This document shows positions 1-8,644 of a stretch of 64,000 bases of DNA, piece after piece. The first letter of the stretch is position 1; every line of letters starts with the position of its first letter. The DNA comes from Tatumella punctata (GTDB lineage: Bacteria > Pseudomonadota > Gammaproteobacteria > Enterobacterales > Enterobacteriaceae), in NCBI RefSeq assembly GCF_039523735.1, contig NZ_BAAAFW010000094.1, positions 1-64,000 of the forward strand. The letters are read 5' to 3'. The position numbers were made by a program, and so were the translations under genes. The notes under the pieces were generated by a model that was not told where the DNA came from, did not search any database, and saw nothing but the letters and a program-made list of their open reading frames with translations.

Positions 1-151
1 TCTGCGGGTTATGGTTCAGGAAATCACGCCACAATACTTCGGCGATATCAGCCATGCCCATCGGGGCACCCGGGTGACCGGATTTGGCTTTTTGCACAGC
101 GTCCATACTGAGGGCACGGATCGCATTCGCGAGTTCTTTATGTGAGGGCAT
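1..151 (-). CDS. tktA: transketolase, N-terminal fragment (runs off window)
   Basis: The 50 codons present read MPSHKELANAIRALSMDAVQ and continue into a KSGHPGAPMGMADIAEVLW block, the thiamine-diphosphate domain start of enterobacterial transketolase. The enzyme moves two-carbon ketol units between sugar phosphates in the cytosolic non-oxidative pentose phosphate pathway. The start ATG has a GGAGT Shine-Dalgarno 6 bases upstream. The rest of the gene lies before position 1. Assignment to tktA rather than tktB rests on the speB-speA-metK neighbourhood, which is that of tktA in E. coli. Confidence 0.95.
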   Translation of the reverse strand, partial: MPSHKELANAIRALSMDAVQKAKSGHPGAPMGMADIAEVLWRDFLNHNPQ

Positions 152-190
152 ATATTAACTCCGGATCGGCAAGTAACCTTCCCCTGGATA

Positions 191-219
191 ATATTATCTA
201 TTTCATTGAAATTTAACAA
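191..219 (-). promoter_or_regulatory. probable sigma70 promoter of tktA
   Basis: On the minus strand TTGTTA (214-219) and TAATAT (191-196) are separated by exactly 17 bases, about 45 bases upstream of the tktA start. Seen directly; transcription start is inferred. Confidence 0.55.
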
Positions 220-453
220 TTATCGGGCAAGGCAGAAAAACGTTAGTCCTTCAATGTACATGAAAAACAGGGCAAAAGTATATGCCACGGGATGCGAATT
301 GTGCGACAGGCGTAAGACTGGCGGCATATCCACTGCCGGTGCCTGAGTTTTCAGTACCGGTATTCTCTGCCGCTATCCGCTGCCCGCGGGTATGTCTGCG
401 TATCATCCCTGTGACGCTGAATACCTCCCGCCACCGGCAGTGATACGGCAGAC
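220..453. other. intergenic stretch with no recognisable gene
   Basis: Between the tktA promoter and the yidB terminator I see no coding region with plausible start, ribosome site and recognisable protein. In E. coli this interval holds the metalloprotease gene loiP (yggG), which is absent here. Confidence 0.6.
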
Positions 454-490
454 AAAAAAAACCGGCCTCTTTACAGAAAACCGGTTTTTT
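454..490 (-). terminator. Rho-independent terminator of yidB
   Basis: On the minus strand AAAACCGG and CCGGTTTT form a hairpin followed by a run of eight T. It lies 12 bases after the yidB stop codon. Confidence 0.75.
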
Positions 491-502
491 AGCCGACAAT
501 AA

Positions 503-910
503 TTAACGTTTAAAAAGACTGTCGACCAGTGAGCCCAGATCCAGCTGGCTATTGCTGCCAGTAGCTTCAGGGTGCACTTCACCCTGCGGAGAGATCTGAT
601 CAATCAGGTGAGGTAACAGTTCCGACAAAGTCCCTGACGCACCACTGATATCTGTCCCCAGCTTATCAGCCAGTGACTGCAGGTCCTGACTACTGAAAGC
701 CGACTGAATGTCACCACTGGTGAGCTGCTGGTTTGAACCTTTACTCAGCCAGGAGGCGAGAATTTCTCCCAGACCGCCCTGCTGAAATTTACTGATCAGT
801 ACTTCAACACCGCCCTGTTCCTGAACCCAGTTCCAGACTGCCTGCAACTGAGACAAATTATTTTGCTGCCCGCCGGTCAGTGAGCCGACCAGCTCATCCA
901 GTAATCCCAT
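503..910 (-). CDS. yidB: YidB-like DUF937 family protein
   Basis: A 135-residue protein starting MGLLDELVGSLTGG, the typical opening of the YidB/DUF937 family, with a glutamine-rich first half, a GGLGEILASWLSKGSNQQLT block near residues 46-65 and a C-terminal LGSLVDSLFKR. Biochemical role is not established; members are small, mostly helical and probably cytoplasmic. It is a single gene between tktA and speB with its own terminator. In E. coli yidB sits elsewhere (near gyrB), so its place here, where loiP would be, differs from that layout. Family assignment is firm, function unknown. Confidence 0.85.
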   Translation of the reverse strand: MGLLDELVGSLTGGQQNNLSQLQAVWNWVQEQGGVEVLISKFQQGGLGEILASWLSKGSNQQLTSGDIQSAFSSQDLQSLADKLGTDISGASGTLSELLPHLIDQISPQGEVHPEATGSNSQLDLGSLVDSLFKR

Positions 911-974
911 GCTATTCTCCCCCGTTTTTCTGTAGCCGGTAAGTTAACGCTGTTATACAGACGAATACAAGACA

Positions 975-1895
975 TCAGGCTTTGCTGGCAGCCTGAACAT
1001 GTAACATATCCAGTGCCAGGGTTGCCGCTGCCAGAGAGGTGATATCCGCATGATCATAACCCGGCGCGACTTCCACCAGATCCATACCGACGATGTTCAG
1101 CCCTTGCAGAGCACGTACCAGTTTACCGGCTTTGTCGGAGGTCAGGCCGCCGGTGACCGGGGTGCCTGTGCCCGGGGCATGTGCCGGGTCAAGACAGTCG
1201 ATATCAAAGGTCAGATAAACCGGCAGGTCACCGACCGTTTTTTTAATTTCGGCCACAATCGCATCGACCGGCTGGTCATTGACCCGCGCCGCATCCAGCA
1301 CATTAAAGCCCAGCTGTTTGTCATACTCGGTACGGATACCGATCTGAACCGAGTGTTGCGGATCGATCAGCCCTTCATTTGGCGCATGCCAGAACATGGT
1401 GCCATGGTCAAAGGTCGGCCCGTTGGAGTAAGTATCCGTATGCGCATCAAAGTGCACCAGTGCCATTTTACCGAAGTGTTTAGCGTGGGCGCGTAACAGG
1501 GGCAGTGAAATATAGTGGTCACCGCCAAAAGTCAGCATACGCTTGCCGCTGGCCAGCAGTTTTTCCGCATGAGCCTGCAGTTTACTGGACATATCCTGAG
1601 AGTCACCGAATGCATACACCAGGTCACCACAATCAATGACATTCAGGCGCTGACGTAAATCGAAATCCCATGGCCAGCGACAGCCTTCCCATGCGAGGTT
1701 AGTCGATATCTGCCGGATTGCCCCCGGGCCTAAACGGCTGCCGGGACGGCCAGAGGTGGCCGCATCAAAAGGTACACCGGTGATCACCCAGTCAGCATCA
1801 CTGTTATACGGCTGGAAGTTAAGCGGAAACCGCATAAAACCAAAGGCATTAGACACCAGCGAGTTGTCATATTCATTACCCAGGGTGTGGTACAT
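975..1895 (-). CDS. speB: agmatinase
   Basis: 306 residues, the same length as E. coli SpeB. It hydrolyses agmatine to putrescine and urea in the cytosol, following arginine decarboxylase. The binuclear manganese ligands of the ureohydrolase fold are visible: GGDH (near residue 125), DAHTDTY (near 150) and DIDCLDPAHAPGTGTP (near 230). Translation starts at an ATG preceded by GAGGAAGAG. The gene lies downstream of speA on the same strand, separated by about 195 bases that contain a hairpin terminator, so it may be transcribed both with speA and separately. Confidence 0.96.
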   Translation of the reverse strand: MYHTLGNEYDNSLVSNAFGFMRFPLNFQPYNSDADWVITGVPFDAATSGRPGSRLGPGAIRQISTNLAWEGCRWPWDFDLRQRLNVIDCGDLVYAFGDSQDMSSKLQAHAEKLLASGKRMLTFGGDHYISLPLLRAHAKHFGKMALVHFDAHTDTYSNGPTFDHGTMFWHAPNEGLIDPQHSVQIGIRTEYDKQLGFNVLDAARVNDQPVDAIVAEIKKTVGDLPVYLTFDIDCLDPAHAPGTGTPVTGGLTSDKAGKLVRALQGLNIVGMDLVEVAPGYDHADITSLAAATLALDMLHVQAASKA

Positions 1896-1965
1896 ATCTC
1901 TTCCTCTATATTCCCGTTTACCGGTTCAGGCAGCAGAAATTCTGTTACCCGGCTTGATGATGGCG

Positions 1966-2008
1966 AAAAAAAACCCTTGTGTGTCGTTAAACCCGACGCA
2001 CAAGGGGG
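1966..2008 (-). terminator. terminator or attenuator between speA and speB
   Basis: On the minus strand CCCTTGTGCGTCG and CGACACACAAGGG pair (one G-T) and are followed by eight T. It lies 82 bases after the speA stop and about 70 before the speB start, so it should reduce read-through from speA into speB. Confidence 0.8.
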
Positions 2009-2089
2009 ATAACAGATTATGGTACCCCGCTGCAGCAACTGCAAACATTATTGGTGCGCATTATGCTTTGTCGCGGCAGCCGGCGGTTA

Positions 2090-4066
2090 TCACTCATCTT
2101 CCAGATAGGTATAACCGTATAAACCACTTTCAAATTCAGACAGGAACTGATCCCGCAGTTGTTCCTCAATCACGCTGGCACTGACCTGTTTATGGAATAA
2201 TTCAAGCAGTTCGCGCGGATCAAGCTGCACATATTCCAGCATGTCGGCCACCGTGTCGCCCTCATCCGACAGTTCCACATCCACCGAACCATCATCATAG
2301 GCATACACATTTACCGCTTCTGTATCACCAAACAGATTATGCATATTGCCCAGAATTTCCTGGTATGCACCGACCATAAAGAAGCCCAGCATCGGCGGAT
2401 TTTCCACATCGTATTCCGGCATCGGCATTGTGGTGGCAATCCCATCACCGTCCACATAGTGGTCAATCGTACCGTCAGAGTCACAGGTAATATCCAGCAG
2501 CACAGCACGACGCTCCGGCGATTTATTCAGCCCTTCCAGAGGCAATACCGGGAATAACTGGTCGATCCCCCAGGCATCCGGCATGGACTGGAACAGTGAG
2601 AAGTTGACATAGATTTTATCCGCCATCCGCTCCTGCAGTTCGTCAATAATCGGCCGGTGCGCGCGGTTACTCGGGTCAAGGTGCTGACGGGTATAATGAC
2701 AGATGCTGAGATACAGCTGTTCCGCCCAGGCACGCTGCGTCAGATCATAGGTGCCCGCAGAATACCCCGTATGGATATCCGACAGATCCATCTGGCTGTC
2801 ATGCAGCCATTCACGCAGCGAACGACGGACATCCGGCTCATGCATTTCCTGCCAGGTGTCCCAGAGACTGAGAATCGGCCGTGGTGCATCTTCTGCCGGT
2901 GCCTGCGGGGTGGTGAATTCGTTACGCTCTACCCCGATAATATTCGATACCAGCACCGTGTGGTGCGCCGTGACCGCCCGTCCGGATTCGGTGATCACCG
3001 TCGGATGTTCCAGACCGTGTTCGTCACAGGCCCCGCCAATCGCCCAGATAACATTATTGGCGTACTCATTCAGGCCATAGTTTACCGAGCAGTCAGACTG
3101 GGAGCGGGTACCTTCATAGTCAACACCCAGACCGCCGCCGACATCAAAGCATTTGATATTGACACCTAGTTTTGCCAGCTCTACATAAAAACGTGCTGAC
3201 TCGCGCACTCCGGTAGAAATATCACGGATGTTCGCCATCTGTGAACCGAGGTGGAAATGCAGCAACTGCAGACTGTCCAGACGGCCGGCATTACGCATGA
3301 TCTCAACCAGTTGCAGTACCTGGGTGGCTGACAGACCAAATTTCGATTTTTCCCCCCCGCTTGACTGCCACTTACCTGAGCCCTGAGAAGCAAGCCGCGC
3401 GCGGATACCGAGCCGCGGGGTGACGTTCAGACGTTCGGCTTCTTCCAGCACCAGCCGTACCTCGGTCATTTTCTCGATCACCAGGTAGACTTTATGTCCC
3501 AGCTTTTCGCCAATCAGCGCCAGACGAATGTACTCACGGTCTTTATAGCCGTTACAGACAATAACCGAGCGAGTTTGTCCGGCATGGGCCAGTACTGCCA
3601 TCAGTTCAGCTTTTGAACCTGCTTCCAGTCCCAGCGGTTCGCCGGAGTTAATCAGTGATTCAATGACGCGTTTATGCTGGTTAACCTTGATCGGATAAAC
3701 CAGGAAGTAATCTCCGCGATAGCCAAAAGACTCACGCGCCCGTTTAAACGCGGCGTTGATGGAACGCAGACGGTGCTGCAGGATTTGCGGAAAGCAAAAC
3801 AGTGCCGGCAGGCGCTGTCCCTGAGCTTCGCGCTCTTTTACCAGTTTTGCCAGGTCAACCCGGACGTCTGGTTTATCCGGATCGGGGCAGACACTGATAT
3901 GACCCAGTTCATTGACGTCATAATAGTTGTTCCCCCACCAGGCGATGTTATAGGTTTTCAACATCCGGCTGGCTTGCTGGTCATTGATTGCCACTTCCTG
4001 CATAGAACGCAGAACCCCATGTTCGCCTGCTGACGAACCCTTAATAGTCTTCATGTCGTCAGACAT
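2090..4066 (-). CDS. speA: biosynthetic arginine decarboxylase
   Basis: 658 residues, identical in length to E. coli SpeA. It decarboxylates arginine to agmatine with pyridoxal phosphate, the first step of the putrescine route that speB completes. Motifs seen: AWWGNNYYDVNELGHISVCP near residue 43, the PLP-lysine segment YFLVYPIKVNQH near 120, HFHLGSQMANIRDI, FDVGGGLGVDYEGT, and the late cysteine segment LDITCDSDG near 525. The protein ends GLYGYTYLEDE as in E. coli. The start has AGAGGT 6 bases upstream. A short upstream ORF overlaps the start codon (see that entry). Confidence 0.97.
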   Translation of the reverse strand: MSDDMKTIKGSSAGEHGVLRSMQEVAINDQQASRMLKTYNIAWWGNNYYDVNELGHISVCPDPDKPDVRVDLAKLVKEREAQGQRLPALFCFPQILQHRLRSINAAFKRARESFGYRGDYFLVYPIKVNQHKRVIESLINSGEPLGLEAGSKAELMAVLAHAGQTRSVIVCNGYKDREYIRLALIGEKLGHKVYLVIEKMTEVRLVLEEAERLNVTPRLGIRARLASQGSGKWQSSGGEKSKFGLSATQVLQLVEIMRNAGRLDSLQLLHFHLGSQMANIRDISTGVRESARFYVELAKLGVNIKCFDVGGGLGVDYEGTRSQSDCSVNYGLNEYANNVIWAIGGACDEHGLEHPTVITESGRAVTAHHTVLVSNIIGVERNEFTTPQAPAEDAPRPILSLWDTWQEMHEPDVRRSLREWLHDSQMDLSDIHTGYSAGTYDLTQRAWAEQLYLSICHYTRQHLDPSNRAHRPIIDELQERMADKIYVNFSLFQSMPDAWGIDQLFPVLPLEGLNKSPERRAVLLDITCDSDGTIDHYVDGDGIATTMPMPEYDVENPPMLGFFMVGAYQEILGNMHNLFGDTEAVNVYAYDDGSVDVELSDEGDTVADMLEYVQLDPRELLELFHKQVSASVIEEQLRDQFLSEFESGLYGYTYLEDE

Positions 4067-4115
4067 CGCGAACCTCTATCGTAGATTGAAATGTGAAACA
4101 GCTGTTTTCTCTCAT
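4059..4115 (-). CDS. possible 18-codon leader ORF overlapping speA start
   Basis: An ATG preceded by AGGAG opens the peptide MRENSCFTFQSTIEVRDV, whose TGA stop lies inside speA codons 2-3, so that its last codons overlap the speA ATG out of frame. Its Shine-Dalgarno sits inside a perfect 14-base palindrome (4116-4129). Such an arrangement permits translational coupling between leader and speA. It is too short to judge by codon use, and it does not resemble the E. coli YqgB peptide as I remember it. Existence as a translated ORF is inference. Confidence 0.3.
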   Translation of the reverse strand: MRENSCFTFQSTIEVRDV

Positions 4116-4129
4116 GGAGAAATTTCTCC

Positions 4130-4701
4130 TGACCGAAAGCCTGCTTCATTCACCAGGTATAGCATAGTACACCGGTAACCGGGGCAGCTTCAGGGTAAAA
4201 CCGGGGACGGAACAGTCTGAGGGTACAACCCGCAACTTATACGGCGAAGTCATACCGGACCGGTAGCCGATAATTTAACCCGCACAGGTGTCGGAAAAAT
4301 TACCGCAGCCGGGGTAACGTCGTCGGGGAAAAGTTTGCAGGACAGCATATAAGGAGACAACAGGAATCACAGAGAGGCAGCCGGGTGCATCGCCACAGGG
4401 CAAAGAACCCCCGGAAAATAAGCAAGCCTGGTTCATCAGTTTCATCACCTCCGCTTATGCCACCGGCATACGGAAAACGTTCAGAGAATGGAAATCAGAC
4501 CGCCATGGCCTGATCTCAGGACCACGCATCTGCTGCGCGCCCCGCAACCTGCTGTCCTGTATGGCAGCAGCGGCTGTTTATAACGCCCATTGCCTGAAAA
4601 AGCAAAGAATTACTGGCTGAAACCAGTACAGTGTTCCACTAATTTACATTTAGCAATCCCTTAATCATAAAAAAGGCTGGAATTCAGGCCGGTGACTGCC
4701 C
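4130..4701. other. long speA-metK divergent intergenic region, no gene seen
   Basis: About 570 bases between the divergent speA and metK. E. coli carries the tiny genes yqgB, yqgC and yqgD here; I find no ORF resembling them. A TATGCTAT element on the minus strand (near 4160) could be part of a speA promoter. Otherwise nothing can be supported. Confidence 0.5.
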
Positions 4702-4731
4702 TAAAATGGACGTCCGGATGGTTGTCCATCT
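4702..4731 (+). promoter_or_regulatory. metK -10 element and MetJ operator (met boxes)
   Basis: TAAAAT (4702-4707) is a -10-like hexamer followed directly by three tandem 8-base units, GGACGTCC, GGATGGTT and GTCCATCT (4708-4731), close to the met-box consensus AGACGTCT. MetJ with S-adenosylmethionine represses met genes through such arrays, so feedback control of metK is likely. About 150 bases of leader follow before the metK start. Confidence 0.7.
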
Positions 4732-4881
4732 AAATGATTAATAACCAGGCAGTGTCTTTCCAGTCTGTGCCGTAAAGCACACCTTGTACCGCTCACGGCG
4801 TTGTCTGAAGAAGCGAAAGTGAGCATGACTGATGTTCGCCAGGCCGATTGAATTGAAACCAGAGAGTAAGGTAAGGAACAA

Positions 4882-6033
4882 ATGGCTAAACACCTATTTA
4901 CATCTGAGTCCGTATCAGAAGGGCATCCCGATAAAATTGCTGATCAGATCTCTGATGCAGTACTGGACGCCATTCTCGAACAGGATCCGAAAGCACGCGT
5001 CGCCTGTGAAACCTACGTAAAAACCGGCATGGTTCTGGTTGGCGGTGAAGTCACCACCAGCGCATGGGTAGACATTGAAGACATTACCCGTCAGACCGTA
5101 CGTGATATCGGCTATATCCACTCCGATATGGGCTTCGACGCGAATTCCTGCGCAGTACTCAGCGCTATCGGTAAACAATCGCCGGATATTAATCAGGGTG
5201 TGGACCGTAAAGATCCTCTGGAGCAGGGTGCCGGAGATCAGGGACTGATGTTTGGTTATGCAACCAACGAAACCGATGTTCTGATGCCAGCCCCGGTGAC
5301 TTATGCACACCGTCTGGTACAGCGTCAGGCTGAAGTCCGTAAAGACGGCTCTCTGCCATGGTTGCGCCCTGATGCAAAAAGCCAGGTCACCTTCCAGTAT
5401 GACGACGGTAAAATCGTCGGTATCGATGCTGTGGTGCTGTCAACTCAGCATGCGGAAGAGATTGGCCAGAAAGAACTGCAGGAAGCGGTGATGGAAACGA
5501 TCATCAAACCTGTACTGCCGGAAGAATGGCTGAACAGTTCGACCAAATACTTTATTAACCCGACCGGCCGTTTTGTAATCGGCGGACCAATGGGCGACTG
5601 TGGCTTAACCGGCCGTAAAATTATCGTCGATACCTACGGCGGTATGGCTCGTCACGGTGGCGGTGCATTCTCTGGTAAAGACCCGTCAAAAGTTGACCGT
5701 TCTGCAGCCTACGCTGCGCGCTATGTCGCGAAAAATATCGTTGCGGCTGGCCTGGCGGATCGCTGTGAAATCCAGGTGTCTTATGCCATCGGTGTGGCTG
5801 AACCAACATCAATCATGGTCGAAACCTTTGGTACCGGAAAAGTACCAACCGAAACTCTGACCCTGCTGGTACGTGAGTTCTTCGACCTGCGTCCATATGG
5901 TCTGATTCAGATGCTGGACCTGTTACACCCAATCTACCGTGAAACTGCTGCCTATGGTCACTTTGGCCGTGAGCACTTCCCGTGGGAAAAAACCGACAAA
6001 GCTGCCGCCTTACGCGACGCTGCCGGTCTGTAA
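4882..6033 (+). CDS. metK: S-adenosylmethionine synthase
   Basis: 383 residues; makes S-adenosylmethionine from methionine and ATP in the cytosol. Signature segments are present: SEGHPDKIADQISDAVLD near residue 12, GAGDQGLMFGYATNE near 115, the glycine-rich phosphate loop GGGAFSGKDPSKVDRSAAY near 260 and GRFVIGGPMGDCGLTGRKII near 230. The ATG is preceded by AAGGTAAGGA. It is monocistronic, with met boxes upstream and a hairpin terminator 10 bases after the stop. Confidence 0.98.
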   Translation: MAKHLFTSESVSEGHPDKIADQISDAVLDAILEQDPKARVACETYVKTGMVLVGGEVTTSAWVDIEDITRQTVRDIGYIHSDMGFDANSCAVLSAIGKQSPDINQGVDRKDPLEQGAGDQGLMFGYATNETDVLMPAPVTYAHRLVQRQAEVRKDGSLPWLRPDAKSQVTFQYDDGKIVGIDAVVLSTQHAEEIGQKELQEAVMETIIKPVLPEEWLNSSTKYFINPTGRFVIGGPMGDCGLTGRKIIVDTYGGMARHGGGAFSGKDPSKVDRSAAYAARYVAKNIVAAGLADRCEIQVSYAIGVAEPTSIMVETFGTGKVPTETLTLLVREFFDLRPYGLIQMLDLLHPIYRETAAYGHFGREHFPWEKTDKAAALRDAAGL

Positions 6034-6042
6034 TACTCTTTT

Positions 6043-6068
6043 CAGGGCAGAGTCTTCTGCCCTGTTTT
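6043..6068 (+). terminator. metK terminator
   Basis: CAGGGCAGA and TCTGCCCTG form a 9-base-pair stem with a 4-base loop, followed by TTTT, directly after the metK stop. Confidence 0.8.
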
Positions 6069-6172
6069 CCTCTGCCCCGTTGCCTTTCGTAAAATGATAC
6101 CCTTGCCGGTTGCTGATCTTTTATCCATGCATTTTCTTAATAAAATTTCACAAAAAATGTGAACCAGAACCT

Positions 6173-6188
6173 GTGGTAACGATTACAT
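6173..6188. promoter_or_regulatory. upstream GalR/GalS-type operator
   Basis: GTGGTAACGATTACAT matches the GalR/GalS consensus GTGTAANCGNTTACAC at 11 of 14 fixed positions. A second copy lies about 200 bases downstream, an arrangement that could allow looping across the galP promoter. Confidence 0.55.
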
Positions 6189-6375
6189 AGCAATGAGTAA
6201 AGAATTCTCAGACTTTTCAGGGTATAACAAATCAATTCAATCGTTAAAAATGGGTTGCTTTGCGCTATCAATGCGGAGCTATAATCTTTATTCTGACTGT
6301 CAGGAAAATATTCTTTCCTGTCAGGCCCTGAAACGATAATTCTCGAATTAAATATCTCTTTCAGGGGGTTATCAT

Positions 6376-6391
6376 ATGTAACCGATTACAT
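6376..6391. promoter_or_regulatory. promoter-proximal GalR/GalS-type operator
   Basis: ATGTAACCGATTACAT is a near-perfect palindrome and matches the GalR/GalS consensus at 12 of 14 fixed positions. It abuts a CRP site and lies 82 bases before galP. Confidence 0.7.
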
Positions 6392-6394
6392 CAT

Positions 6395-6410
6395 TGTGAT
6401 CTGGCTCACT
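6395..6410. promoter_or_regulatory. CRP binding site before galP
   Basis: TGTGA-N6-TCACT, one base off the CRP consensus, 62 bases upstream of the galP start and 3 bases from the proximal GalR-type operator. Suggests cAMP-CRP control together with galactose control. Confidence 0.65.
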
Positions 6411-6472
6411 GATAATTCCGAAGGAATTTCTTAACATTACAACAAGAATGATAGTTAACAGCGGAGGCTAAA

Positions 6473-7870
6473 ATGCCTGGCAACACTCACAAAAGCAGAA
6501 CCTCAAACAAAATGATGACGTTGTTTGTCTGCTTTCTTGCTGCACTTGCGGGTTTACTGTTTGGTCTGGATATCGGTGTGATTGCCGGGGCCCTGCCTTT
6601 CATCGCAAAAGATTTTAATGTGACTGCCCACCAGCAGGAATGGATTGTCAGTTCAATGATGTTTGGTGCCGCTATCGGTGCCATTGGCAGCGGCTGGATG
6701 TCGTCTCAGCTGGGCCGGAAAAAAAGCCTGATGGCGGGTGCCATTTTGTTTGTTGCCGGTTCACTCTGTTCAGCGCTGGCAACTGATCCGGAAGTCCTTA
6801 TCGCGGCCAGGGTATTACTGGGTCTGGCGGTGGGTATTGCATCTTATACCGCCCCGCTGTATCTGTCCGAAATTGCCCCGGAAAAAATCCGTGGCAGTAT
6901 GATTTCTCTGTACCAGCTGATGATCACCATCGGTATTGTCGGGGCTTATCTGTCGGATACGGCTTTCAGCTACAGCGGCTCATGGCGCTGGATGCTCGGC
7001 GTTATCACTATCCCTGCACTGCTGTTACTGGTGGGCGTTTTCTTCCTGCCAAACAGCCCGCGCTGGCTGGCGGCGAAAGGTAATTTTAAAGATGCACAGC
7101 GGGTGCTTGATCGTCTGCGTGATACCAGCGAGCAGGCGAAACGCGAACTGGACGAAATTCGTGAAAGCCTGAAAGTTAAACAGACCGGCTGGGCACTCTT
7201 CACCTCTAACCCCAACTTCCGCCGTGCGGTTTACCTGGGTGTTCTGTTGCAGGTTATGCAGCAGTTTACCGGGATGAACGTGATTATGTATTACGCGCCG
7301 AAGATTTTTGAAATTGCCGGCTTTACTAATACCAGTCAGCAAATGTGGGGGACTGTTATTGTCGGTGGTATTAACGTGCTGGCAACCTTTATCGCTATCG
7401 GTCTGGTTGACCGCTGGGGACGTAAACCCACGCTGATCCTTGGCTTTATTGTTATGGCCGTCGGTATGGGGACTCTCGGCGCAATGCTGCATGCCGGAAT
7501 ACACACAGAGGGTGCGCAGTACTTTGCTATTGCGATGCTGTTAATGTTTATTATCGGTTTTGCAATGAGTGCCGGTCCGCTGATTTGGGTATTGTGTTCG
7601 GAAATTCAGCCGCTGAAAGGCCGCGATTTCGGGATCACCGTCTCGACTGCCACTAACTGGATTGCCAATATGATTGTCGGTGCTACCTTCCTGACACTGC
7701 TTGGTACCCTGGGGAACGCGGCTACCTTCGGACTCTATGCTGCGCTGAATGTGTTGTTTATTATCCTGACGCTGGTGCTGATTCCGGAAACCAAAAACGT
7801 GTCTCTGGAACATATTGAACGTAACCTGATGCAGGGTAAAAAATTACGTAATATTGGTGAGAGAAACTGA
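6473..7870 (+). CDS. galP: galactose:proton symporter, MFS sugar porter
   Basis: 465 residues (464 in E. coli GalP) with 12 predicted membrane segments in the inner membrane; imports galactose and glucose with protons. Sugar-porter signatures are present: LDIGVIAGALPFI in helix 1, GRKKSL after helix 2, PLYLSEIAPEKIRGSM after helix 4, PNSPRWLAAKG after helix 6, QQFTGMNVIMYYAPKIFE in helix 7, DRWGRKP, and PETKNVSLEHIE at the C-terminus. The ATG follows GGAGG. Neighbour order metK-galP-sprT is as in E. coli, and the upstream region carries GalR-type and CRP sites. Confidence 0.96.
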   Translation: MPGNTHKSRTSNKMMTLFVCFLAALAGLLFGLDIGVIAGALPFIAKDFNVTAHQQEWIVSSMMFGAAIGAIGSGWMSSQLGRKKSLMAGAILFVAGSLCSALATDPEVLIAARVLLGLAVGIASYTAPLYLSEIAPEKIRGSMISLYQLMITIGIVGAYLSDTAFSYSGSWRWMLGVITIPALLLLVGVFFLPNSPRWLAAKGNFKDAQRVLDRLRDTSEQAKRELDEIRESLKVKQTGWALFTSNPNFRRAVYLGVLLQVMQQFTGMNVIMYYAPKIFEIAGFTNTSQQMWGTVIVGGINVLATFIAIGLVDRWGRKPTLILGFIVMAVGMGTLGAMLHAGIHTEGAQYFAIAMLLMFIIGFAMSAGPLIWVLCSEIQPLKGRDFGITVSTATNWIANMIVGATFLTLLGTLGNAATFGLYAALNVLFIILTLVLIPETKNVSLEHIERNLMQGKKLRNIGERN

Positions 7871-7888
7871 TTTTTCGATCAGTTATGG

Positions 7889-7917
7889 CAGGCGACGGTA
7901 ACGTCGCCTGTTTTTTT
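7889..7917 (+). terminator. galP terminator
   Basis: CAGGCGACG and CGTCGCCTG form a 9-base-pair stem with a 4-base loop followed by seven T, 18 bases after the galP stop. Confidence 0.9.
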
Positions 7918-7969
7918 ATCCGTCCGCGGAATAATTGTAATCTTCTGTCGCGGCCTTTATGCTGCACCT

Positions 7970-8476
7970 ATGAAAACACCCCGCCTCCCTATTGCCCTGC
8001 AGCAGGCCGTTATGCATTCGCTGCGACTGCATTTACAGCGTGCCGGCAGCCACCTGAAACAGACTTTTGCCGAACCGACAATTCTCTACCAGCAACGGGG
8101 AACTACCGCCGGCAGCGCCTGGTTACAGCAGTGGGAAATACGCCTTAACCCGGTATTGCTGCTGGAAAATAAACAACCGTTTATTGATGAAGTGGTACCC
8201 CATGAGCTGGCTCATCTGCTGGTCTGGAAACAGTTCGGAAAAGTAGCGCCTCACGGTAAAGAATGGAAATGGATGATGGAAACCGTGCTGGGGGTCAGTG
8301 CCCGCCGGACGCACCGTTTCAGTACCGACTCGCTGCAAAAGACCTTTGCTTACCACTGCCAGTGCCGTCAGCATCTGCTGACAGTCCGCCGGCATAACCG
8401 TGTGCTGCGCGGTGAAACCCGTTATCGCTGTACCGGGTGTGGCGGTGAACTGCTCAGGGGCGAATATCCGCAGTAA
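7970..8476 (+). CDS. sprT: SprT-family zinc metalloprotease-like protein
   Basis: 168 residues. The zinc-binding motif HELAH (within VVPHELAHLLVWKQFGKVA, near residue 77) followed by PHGKEWKWMM, and a C-terminal zinc-ribbon with CQCRQH and CTGCGGEL, define SprT. The bacterial protein's substrate is not settled; eukaryotic relatives (Spartan) cleave DNA-protein crosslinks. It starts 52 bases after the galP terminator. In E. coli the next gene is endA, which is missing here. Confidence 0.92.
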   Translation: MKTPRLPIALQQAVMHSLRLHLQRAGSHLKQTFAEPTILYQQRGTTAGSAWLQQWEIRLNPVLLLENKQPFIDEVVPHELAHLLVWKQFGKVAPHGKEWKWMMETVLGVSARRTHRFSTDSLQKTFAYHCQCRQHLLTVRRHNRVLRGETRYRCTGCGGELLRGEYPQ

Positions 8477-8603
8477 GCCTGCGGTTTCACGTTCCGTGCT
8501 ACAGATATGGCATAATAGCGGTCTGCGCTGCGGTAAAAAAGTCTATCCGGCAGTTGACGTTATCATCACAGCCAGAGACACTGATTATTCATTTATTTTT
8601 AAT

Positions 8604-8625
8604 GGCTGACGGCGAGACGTCAGCC
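8604..8625. other. hairpin at the sprT-rsmE junction
   Basis: GGCTGACG and CGTCAGCC form an 8-base-pair stem with a 6-base loop, 19 bases before the rsmE start. No T-run follows on the plus strand. The 168-base gap that contains it is where E. coli has endA (endonuclease I); no remnant of endA was recognised. Confidence 0.5.
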
Positions 8626-8644
8626 CATAACTGGCAGATTTTTC

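Noticed and set aside
2657..3169. Long plus-strand frame of 170 codons within speA
   Set aside because: It is antisense to the intact speA gene and has no recognisable protein; a shadow of the GC pattern of speA.
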